From positions 1 to 64,000 of the forward strand of contig CAJUTB010000011.1 of NCBI GenBank assembly GCA_910589315.1: a DNA stretch of 64,000 bases, given 5' to 3'. A program made the translations under genes and the position numbers. The notes under the pieces were generated by a model. It worked only from the letters and a program-made list of their open reading frames with translations, was not told the origin of the DNA and did no database searches. Shown one piece after another: positions 57,760 to 64,000 of this stretch. Every line of letters begins with the position of its first letter. Position 1 is the first letter of the stretch. The stretch comes from an uncultured Oscillibacter sp. GTDB lineage: Bacteria > Bacillota > Clostridia > Oscillospirales > Oscillospiraceae.

Positions 57760-59361
57760 ATGAAGCTCAGCTTTTATGGCGCAGATCAATGCGTTACCGG
57801 GAGCTGCCACTGCCTGGAGGTCAACGGAAAGCGGATTCTGATTGACTGCGGTTTGCAGCAGGGCCGGGATGAAGTTTCCAACGGCGAATTCCCCTTCGCG
57901 CCAAACACCATTGATTTCGTCCTGGTGACGCACGCCCATATTGACCACTCAGGCCGGATTCCCATGCTGGTAAAGCAGGGCTTCCAGGGCCGGATTCTCA
58001 CCACCCGCCTCACGGCGGAGCTGCTGGAAATCATGCTGCTCGACTCCGCCCACATCCAGGAGCAGGACGCCGAATGGCGCAACCGCAAGGGCGAGCGTTC
58101 CGGCGCGCCCCGCACGGAACCGCTCTACACCGTCGAGGACGCCCAGCAGGTTATGCAGTATATGACCACCTGCGAATACGGACAGTTCATCCCCCTCTGT
58201 GAAGGCGTGGAGGTGGAGTTTGTAGACGCCGGGCATCTGCTGGGTTCGTCCTTCATTGCGATGGACCTGACGGAAAACGGCGTGAAAAAGAGCATCGTCT
58301 TTTCCGGCGACATCGGCAATATCAACCAGCCCATCATCCGGGACCCGGTGCAGATCAGCGGTGCGGATTACGTCGTAATGGAATCGACTTACGGCGACCG
58401 CAACCACCCGGAAAACTGGGGCTATACCGAGCATCTGGCCCAGATCATTGACGAGACCATGGCGCGGGGCGGCAACGTGATCATTCCCTCCTTTGCCGTA
58501 GGCCGCACGCAGGAGCTGCTGTATTTTATCCGGGAGATCAAGGAAAAGCATATGGTGCGCTCCTGCCCGGATTTCCCCGTTTATATTGACTCCCCCCTGG
58601 CCAAAAAGGCAACGTCCATTTTTGACAGCGACCTCCGGGGTTATATGGACCATGACGCCGTTTGGCTGGTGCGGAAGGGAACGAATATGTTCCGCTTCCC
58701 CAACCTCTGCCTGACGGAAAGCAGCGAGGAATCCAAAGCGTTGAACGAGGACCCCGCTCCCAAGGTGATCATTTCCGCGTCCGGCATGTGCGACGCCGGC
58801 CGTATCCGCCACCATTTGAAGCACAACCTCTGGCGGCGGGAGTGTACGATTCTGTTTGTGGGCTACCAGGGAGAGGGCACCCTAGGCCGCCAGCTTTTGG
58901 AGGGGGCCAAGAGCGTGAAGCTCTTTGGCGAAGAAATTTCCGTACAGGCGCATTTGGAGAATTTCACCGGTCTCAGCTCCCACGCCGACCGGGATCATCT
59001 GCTAAAATGGATTTCCGGTTTCCATGATCCGAAGCCCCAGCAGGTTTTCGTCGTTCACGGCGACCGGGAGGTCGCGCCCTTCTTCGCGCAGACGCTGACC
59101 GGCATGGGCATTCCGGCCCATGCGCCGCAGTATACGGAAGTATATGATTTGGAGACGAACAGGATTTTGGAAGTCGGCTATCTGCCGGAGCGGAAGGCCA
59201 AGGTTGTGGGCACGTCCAAGAGCGCGCCGGCTTATGACCGTCTGGTATCCATTGGCGGTATGCTGACGGAGTTCATCAAGCGCAGCAAGGGGCGGGACAA
59301 CAAGTCTCTTGCCAAGTACGCCGACCAGCTGCGGCAGCTGCTGGAAAAGTGGGAGGCGTAA
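57760..59361 (+). CDS. beta-CASP metallo-beta-lactamase ribonuclease
   Basis: A 533-residue protein of the CPSF73/YsH1-like prokaryotic family. The MBL core is seen in FYGADQCVTGSCHCLEV, VTHAHIDHSGRIPML, VDAGHLLGSS and SGDIGN; the beta-CASP insert in IPSFAVGRTQELLYFI and ISASGMCDAGRIRHHL; the final motifs in FTGLSSHADRDHL and VVHGD. It probably processes RNA. The C-terminus has an extra helical tail of about 60 residues. AAGGAGGG precedes the ATG. Confidence 0.94.
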   Translation: MKLSFYGADQCVTGSCHCLEVNGKRILIDCGLQQGRDEVSNGEFPFAPNTIDFVLVTHAHIDHSGRIPMLVKQGFQGRILTTRLTAELLEIMLLDSAHIQEQDAEWRNRKGERSGAPRTEPLYTVEDAQQVMQYMTTCEYGQFIPLCEGVEVEFVDAGHLLGSSFIAMDLTENGVKKSIVFSGDIGNINQPIIRDPVQISGADYVVMESTYGDRNHPENWGYTEHLAQIIDETMARGGNVIIPSFAVGRTQELLYFIREIKEKHMVRSCPDFPVYIDSPLAKKATSIFDSDLRGYMDHDAVWLVRKGTNMFRFPNLCLTESSEESKALNEDPAPKVIISASGMCDAGRIRHHLKHNLWRRECTILFVGYQGEGTLGRQLLEGAKSVKLFGEEISVQAHLENFTGLSSHADRDHLLKWISGFHDPKPQQVFVVHGDREVAPFFAQTLTGMGIPAHAPQYTEVYDLETNRILEVGYLPERKAKVVGTSKSAPAYDRLVSIGGMLTEFIKRSKGRDNKSLAKYADQLRQLLEKWEA

Positions 59362-59406
59362 GGCGCGTTTTACGAAAAAATCCATTCTGCACGGTGTTCC
59401 CTGTAT

Positions 59407-59434
59407 GGGCCGGGTTCTGTCCCGGCCCGTTTTT
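59407..59434 (+). terminator. terminator of the MBL hydrolase gene
   Basis: GGGCCGGG (59407-59414) pairs perfectly with CCCGGCCC (59421-59428), followed by GTTTTT. Confidence 0.88.
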
Positions 59435-59561
59435 CCGCAAGGCCTTGCATGAAGAGGCGGCGCGGCAGGCGGATACAGCGGGCGGAGGTATAGCGGACGC
59501 GACAAAGGTTTGTTTCTACAAAACCCCCAGGAAATCAGGGGCTTATTAAAGGATTGTTAGC

Positions 59562-61199
59562 ATGGAAAAGTTTGAAAAAGGTATGGTCTGTTCCGGTCTG
59601 GCGGAAGGATATTCGAGCGACGGGCTGGGAATTGTCCGTATCAATGGCGTAGTGGTATTTGTGCCCGGCGTGGTGCGGGGCGAAACGGTTGACTTTCGAA
59701 TCACCAAAGTCATGAAATCCAGTGCCGCCGGGGAACTTGTGCGGGTACAGCAGCCCTCGCCGGACCGCCTGGAACCAGACTGCCCTCATTTTGGAATCTG
59801 CGGCGGCTGTGATTTCCGGCACCTGCGCTACGCCGAGGAGCTGTGGGCCAAGCGCAGGCGTGTACAGGATGCGCTGACGCGGTTGGGCGGTTCCAGCGTA
59901 CAGGTGGAGGAAATTGCGGGCGCGGAAAATCCGCTCCGCTACCGCAATAAAAGTCAGTATCCCGTAGGGAGCGGCGGCGAGATCGGGTTTTACCGGGCCA
60001 GAAGCCATCAGGTGATACCCGTGGATCATTGTCTGCTTCAGCCGGAGATTTGTGATGAAACCGCTCGGGCCGTGGGGGAGTGGATGCGGCGTTATCGGGT
60101 TCCGGCCTATGATGAAAGAACGGGGCGGGGTCTGGTCCGGCACATTTATACGCGGGTGAACCGGAAGGGTGAAAGTTTGTGCTGTGTGGTGGCCAATGGG
60201 AAACGGCTGCCCAGGGAACCGGAACTGGCGGCAATGGTTTTGGCTGCCGTGCCGAAAACCGCGGGAGTGGTTTTGAACAGCAACACCCAAAAGAGCAACG
60301 TGATTTTAGGAAATAAATATCGAACCATTTGGGGGCAGAGTTTTCTGCTGGATACACTCTGCGGGCTGACCTTTAAGCTGTCTGTGCCATCGTTTTATCA
60401 GGTGAATCCGGTTCAGGCGGAAACGCTTTATGACAAGGCGTTGGAATTCGCCGCGCTGACTGGAACAGAAACGGCATTGGATTTATACTGCGGCGCCGGT
60501 ACAATTACGCTGCGTTTGGCACAGAAGGCAAAGCGTGTTATTGGCGCAGAGATTGTGCCGGAGGCAATTCGGGACGCAAAAGAAAACGCAGTGCGGAATG
60601 GCGTTCAAAACGCGGAGTTTTTTAACGGCGATGCGTCGGACGTTGCGGTAAAGCTGGCGGCGGAAGGGCTGCGCCCGGATGTTATTACCGTGGACCCGCC
60701 GCGTAAAGGACTTGCGCCGGAGGTGATTGCCGCAATTGTGGGTATGATGCCGGACCGAGTGGTATATGTGTCCTGTGACCCGGCCACACTGGGGCGGGAT
60801 GTGAAGATTTTTGCAGAAAAGGGCTATACCGTAATGCGGGCCTCGGCAGTTGATATGTTCCCACGGACAGCGCATGTGGAGACGGTAGTATTATTGTCCA
60901 AACTTCGAGCGGAGCATCATATTGAGGTTGACCTGGACTTGGGCGAAATGGATTTGACTTCTGCCGAGAGTAAGGCCACCTATGAGGAAATCAAGGCGTA
61001 TGTGTTGGAGAAGTTTGGGTTGAAAGTTTCCCACTTGTATATCTCTCAGGTTAAACGGAAGTGTGGACTGGAGGTCGGACCGAACTATAATTTGCCAAAG
61101 TCCGAGGGCCAGAGAGTGCCACAGTGTCCGCCAGAAAAGGAAAAGGCAATCATGGCAGCACTGGAACATTTCCAGATGATTGAAGGGAGTGACAGTTAA
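59562..61199 (+). CDS. rlmD: 23S rRNA uracil-C5 methyltransferase (RlmD/TrmA family) with extra C-terminal module
   Basis: A 545-residue enzyme. An N-terminal TRAM-like barrel (about 5-62) precedes 4Fe-4S ligands Cys 74, 80 and 83 and the Cys in DHCLLQP, then the methyltransferase core: LDLYCGAGTITL, DPPRKGL and the catalytic Cys in VSCDPATLGRD (about 404). The core ends near residue 446; about 100 more residues follow, with YEEIKAYVLEKFGLKVSHLY by its ends, QVKRKCG and PQCPPEKEKAI. That tail is not part of RlmD proper. The base composition drops toward the 3' end. The stop abuts the next start. Confidence 0.9.
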   Translation: MEKFEKGMVCSGLAEGYSSDGLGIVRINGVVVFVPGVVRGETVDFRITKVMKSSAAGELVRVQQPSPDRLEPDCPHFGICGGCDFRHLRYAEELWAKRRRVQDALTRLGGSSVQVEEIAGAENPLRYRNKSQYPVGSGGEIGFYRARSHQVIPVDHCLLQPEICDETARAVGEWMRRYRVPAYDERTGRGLVRHIYTRVNRKGESLCCVVANGKRLPREPELAAMVLAAVPKTAGVVLNSNTQKSNVILGNKYRTIWGQSFLLDTLCGLTFKLSVPSFYQVNPVQAETLYDKALEFAALTGTETALDLYCGAGTITLRLAQKAKRVIGAEIVPEAIRDAKENAVRNGVQNAEFFNGDASDVAVKLAAEGLRPDVITVDPPRKGLAPEVIAAIVGMMPDRVVYVSCDPATLGRDVKIFAEKGYTVMRASAVDMFPRTAHVETVVLLSKLRAEHHIEVDLDLGEMDLTSAESKATYEEIKAYVLEKFGLKVSHLYISQVKRKCGLEVGPNYNLPKSEGQRVPQCPPEKEKAIMAALEHFQMIEGSDS

Positions 61200-61445
61200 A
61201 TGGGGAAATTGCTCTCCTGTGAATTCAACATGGATACCGTTTGTGTGGAATTGAAATTCGCTGATGGCAGTATGCTCTCTATTGACTGTATTGCTGTGGA
61301 GAATGAATTTGTTAAAAATATGTATCAGCAGTCGGAGTTGGACTATTTGATTTATAATGACCCGATTGGCTATGCTGATTTGATCCTCAATGGTGACCCG
61401 GATGAGTATCTGAAAAATGTGACGGATTATTCACCGTTGGATTAA
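61200..61445 (+). CDS. DUF6061-like small protein
   Basis: An 81-residue acidic protein whose ATG follows the rlmD stop directly, using GGGAG within rlmD. The segments LSCEFNMDTVCVELKFADGS by its ends and SELDYLIYNDPIGYADLILNGD by its ends recall the family called DUF6061, often seen next to methyltransferase genes in Clostridia mobile elements. Function unknown. Confidence 0.75.
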   Translation: MGKLLSCEFNMDTVCVELKFADGSMLSIDCIAVENEFVKNMYQQSELDYLIYNDPIGYADLILNGDPDEYLKNVTDYSPLD

Positions 61446-61514
61446 CACAAAAACGCCATAGCAGATGCACTACTGCAAGTATCCTAAAATTTATGTGCTA
61501 CCAACAATTTGTGG

Positions 61515-61556
61515 CGAGGGTAGATTGTGTTTATACAATCTACCCTCGATAGTTTT
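61515..61556 (+). terminator. terminator between convergent genes
   Basis: CGAGGGTAGATTGT (61515-61528) pairs perfectly with ACAATCTACCCTCG (61535-61548), followed by ATAGTTTTA on the plus strand. Confidence 0.65.
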
Positions 61557-61878
61557 ACACTTTATAAGGTGCATTTTCATCTGCAAGTTCTATGCTGTAT
61601 CGTTCTATTGCGCTGCGATATAGACTTGTGCTTTCATCCTTAAAGCGCGTTTTATTGCTAGATAAATCCTTCAATTTTGAATAAAGGTTGCGATAAATTA
61701 TTTTATGGGCGGCATGTTGCACAAGGTTTTCATCGTACTCATCCATCTCCGCGTCGTAATCGATAATCAAATCCAACATCTTCAGCAAATCATCTTTTGT
61801 AATCTGATCCAAGGGGACTTTGTGTTCTCCGTCAAGAGAATAATATCCCTTTCCACTCTCAATCAGCAGGCATTTCAT
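61555..61878 (-). CDS. hypothetical partner of the PHP-ATPase
   Basis: A 107-residue acidic, helical protein. It starts at 61878, inside the 3' end of the PHP-ATPase gene (20-base overlap), behind GGAGG, so the two are translationally coupled. It has a short strand-rich start (MKCLLIESGKGYYSL) and helical remainder. No domain was recognised. The strict coupling suggests a dedicated accessory protein. Confidence 0.7.
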   Translation of the reverse strand: MKCLLIESGKGYYSLDGEHKVPLDQITKDDLLKMLDLIIDYDAEMDEYDENLVQHAAHKIIYRNLYSKLKDLSSNKTRFKDESTSLYRSAIERYSIELADENAPYKV

Positions 61879-63886
61879 ATGTTGTCCTCCGTTCAATATA
61901 GGCCGGTTCTCCAGCTTCTAAACAATCGAGAAGCACATCGTGTTTGTTAATTACCTCACCACCTAGTTCAGTTAAAACTGCACTTGTGGGAAAGCCGCTA
62001 AAAATTTGATAGGTTACTTCGCCAGTTTCACTGACAACTTTTCGTGTATACAAAATATAGTCTGGTTTTACAGATGCACCAATTGTATTGTTATGGGTAG
62101 CAACAACGACAGGTACAATTTGTGAAATGTCCTTGATTAACTTATTCACATCACTCTTTAAGAACAAATTATCAAAGGAAGACTCTGGTTCATCCAATAG
62201 CAAAATATCATATTGTGTTGCATCCGCAAGTTGTTCAAGTAAATTGTATTCCGACCGCTCACCGCCTGATGCTCTAAAGCCATACTTGTTAAAAACCTCA
62301 TATTTAATACTCACAAAATACTTATAGTAATCAGATACCGGCAATTCATCTTTATTTCTCAATATACCAAGATACCTATATGGTTCGTCATATTCTGCAA
62401 AGGCATCAGAAAATGTAAGAACCTTCCCACTAAGGTCTTTTAATCCTTTTGCACCTGTAAAAGGGCGAGCAGTAGCGACAACATTAAACGAATGTAGTTC
62501 TTTAGAGTAAATAACCTTTTCCCTCTTAACAGCATTTGCAATCTGAATGAACCGGTTAACTTTTCTTTTGTTCATCAGCGAATTGTAGAAATCTATGTCT
62601 GGAATAGGAATTGCAGCCGTCCGAACTCTTAATTCAGCCTTAATTGCTTCAAGAATGTCATTAAGGTAGGCTTTTTTCAAAAGCAACTCTTTTTCTTCTG
62701 CGTACTTTTTCATAAGCGCCACTGCAAGGCTTATAAGAGATTGACGATTAACGAATTGATGGATTATTGAAGCAAACTCTTTATTCTCAATCAAGACATT
62801 TACTGCACTGATAAGCCTTTCAAGCGATGACAGATCGCTTGAATCAAAAAGCGGTTCACTGAAAAGGCTTGTCTTTGAAAATATATCCTCCTTATCGGCA
62901 TCGGAGGCCAATTTAAGCAACACTCTAACATAGTCTTCCAGTGCCGCTTCATCTCTATCCAAATATATGGTTCTAACATCTTCAACCACGTTTTTGAATG
63001 GCATTAAATATTCTTCTGAAATTGATGCACAACGATTTCTCAATGTCTCTTCAAACTTTTTTTCATCAAGTTCTGCATCTCTTGTCAGTAGAGAAAACTG
63101 CCTAATATATTTAGGATTATCCACATTTTTGGAAATTTCATCCAGCGTATAAGTTTTTCCTGATGACCGCTCTCCCAAAAGGACAGTTAATCCTGTCGAA
63201 ATCTTTAGCCCATTGCTGAGAATATCAGTAAGTTGATGTCCGTCATCCAGAGAAAGAGCGACTTTGCTTTTATCAGCAAACGCTTGCTTGATAGATGAAA
63301 TAGAAATCGTGTCAACATCGACATAAGTATATCTTGCAGGAAAAGATGTAAGTCCCCTTTTTATTCTAATATCGCTAAAGAATACAGGGATGAGTTTATC
63401 TTCTGCTTTTTTACAGCTTTCAAATTTCTTAATGCTGTTTACTTCTCCACATGTAATAAATTGGTTCAAAAACGGAACTTTATCTAACAATAGAGCAGGA
63501 CTTTTTTCATAATGGGGAATTAAAATATATTTATCAACTGATGAAAAAATTTCTTTGAATTGCGATGCGCTTAAATAATCGGTAGCCGTAGAAACCAAGG
63601 CACTGACCCTTTCACAACGCACAGCAAAATCAGCAACATCCTCATAGCTGGTGATTACCAGCAGATGGCCCTTTTCAATGTCAATTTCAATGCCAGGAAA
63701 TACGGGGATAGACAAATTTCCACATATTGTCTCATATTGCTGTTTATCAAACTGGTTGTGATTAGTAATAGCGATTGCATCCAGTGACAGTTCGCTTATA
63801 TAATCAACTAGCACGGATTGATCAAATGTAAAATCCTGATCACTTACAGTCGCTATCGTATGAATGTGAAAATCTATTTTTTTCAT
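61859..63886 (-). CDS. PHP-domain ATPase (TrlF-like), putative defence protein
   Basis: A 675-residue fusion. The N-terminal PHP phosphoesterase-like domain (about 1-210) has IDFHIHT with both metal His and ITNHN where TDH is usual, and GIEID. The rest is an ABC/SMC-like ATPase: Walker A GERSSGKT near 240, a long coiled middle (about 290-500), the signature SGGERSE near 540, Walker B ILLLDEPESSFD near 562 and the switch THNN. Such PHP-ATPase fusions are annotated TrlF-like. AGGAG is ten bases before the ATG at 63886. The gene is clearly more AT-rich than the rest of the window. A defence function is inferred from architecture and context. Confidence 0.82.
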   Translation of the reverse strand: MKKIDFHIHTIATVSDQDFTFDQSVLVDYISELSLDAIAITNHNQFDKQQYETICGNLSIPVFPGIEIDIEKGHLLVITSYEDVADFAVRCERVSALVSTATDYLSASQFKEIFSSVDKYILIPHYEKSPALLLDKVPFLNQFITCGEVNSIKKFESCKKAEDKLIPVFFSDIRIKRGLTSFPARYTYVDVDTISISSIKQAFADKSKVALSLDDGHQLTDILSNGLKISTGLTVLLGERSSGKTYTLDEISKNVDNPKYIRQFSLLTRDAELDEKKFEETLRNRCASISEEYLMPFKNVVEDVRTIYLDRDEAALEDYVRVLLKLASDADKEDIFSKTSLFSEPLFDSSDLSSLERLISAVNVLIENKEFASIIHQFVNRQSLISLAVALMKKYAEEKELLLKKAYLNDILEAIKAELRVRTAAIPIPDIDFYNSLMNKRKVNRFIQIANAVKREKVIYSKELHSFNVVATARPFTGAKGLKDLSGKVLTFSDAFAEYDEPYRYLGILRNKDELPVSDYYKYFVSIKYEVFNKYGFRASGGERSEYNLLEQLADATQYDILLLDEPESSFDNLFLKSDVNKLIKDISQIVPVVVATHNNTIGASVKPDYILYTRKVVSETGEVTYQIFSGFPTSAVLTELGGEVINKHDVLLDCLEAGEPAYIERRTTYEMPAD

Positions 63887-63955
63887 AATGGTACTCTCCT
63901 GCAAAGACAATTCTAAATGACTCCGTACTATTTGTTCAGAACAATCAAGCCATTC

Positions 63956-64000
63956 CTATATGTCACTCTTCCTTCGATTACACTCCCGACACCGCATCTT
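63956..64000 (-). CDS. possible 3' end of an HNH-type nuclease gene
   Basis: On the minus strand the last 14 codons before TAG at 63958 read KMRCRECNRRKSDI. The CxxCN..K pattern with basic residues is how many HNH nucleases end their zinc finger. Only this fragment is inside the window. A gap of 69 bases without recognisable gene separates it from the PHP-ATPase gene. Confidence 0.3.
   Translation of the reverse strand, partial: KMRCRECNRRKSDI

Overview
The window reads as a chromosomal segment of a GC-rich, low-redundancy Clostridia genome, most likely of the Oscillospiraceae (Oscillibacter/Flavonifractor/Intestinimonas-like). This is inferred from the proteins: a SCIFF ranthipeptide pair, a DUF951 gene, a free-standing AICAR formyltransferase, a PurF-like protein without its N-terminal cysteine, copper-amine-oxidase stalk/PepSY proteins and a CmpB-type membrane protein, with strong AAGGAGG ribosome binding sites throughout. 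No plasmid origin, phage structural gene, IS element or CRISPR array was seen.

Layout. 1-700: the 3' part of a tRNA-Lys, a tRNA-Glu and a 5S rRNA with its own consensus promoter. 0.7-10.3 kb: an ECF sigma factor with a membrane anti-sigma-like partner, ilvD, a TipA-type MerR regulator with an internal second start, a hybrid histidine kinase and a secreted stalk/PepSY protein. 10.5-11.8 kb: a ferredoxin:thioredoxin-reductase-like protein, a ribbon-helix-helix repressor, a candidate small RNA and a hypothetical gene. 11.9-18.0 kb: a tight four-gene minus-strand operon (HD-RyR, TIR, PD-(D/E)XK nuclease, membrane-Rossmann-RyR), the strongest candidate for an undescribed conflict or signalling system. 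18.3-19.4 kb: mtlD.

19.7-32.9 kb: a purine operon, purE-x-C-F-M-N-x-x-H'-D-L, making IMP precursors, with three unrelated genes inserted (a membrane-anchored protein, a SUKH protein and a Cys-rich unknown). purK, purB and IMP cyclohydrolase are not in the window. 32.9-40.1 kb: nicotinamidase, RarA, an S1 protein, DUF951, a 31-residue membrane peptide, a thioesterase, a ferredoxin and the SCIFF peptide, its radical-SAM maturase and a PLP decarboxylase. 40.6-49.4 kb: a ROK-like protein, DUF2200, a gene behind a structured leader, RlmI-like methyltransferase, a gene with a masked ribosome binding site, CmpB, family-4 UDG, BirA-regulated bioY and a LysR/LysE pair. 49.5-55.6 kb: a four-gene operon with a solute-binding lipoprotein and PgeF, then secA. 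55.9-61.2 kb: an HgdB-like protein, a small membrane protein, a beta-CASP MBL hydrolase and an RlmD with an unusual C-terminal tail.

From about 60.9 kb to the end the DNA becomes clearly AT-rich and carries DUF6061, a PHP-ATPase fusion with a small partner, and perhaps the tail of an HNH nuclease. This looks like the edge of a horizontally acquired defence or mobile island. All calls come from reading sequence only; family names rest on motif recognition, not on database searches.
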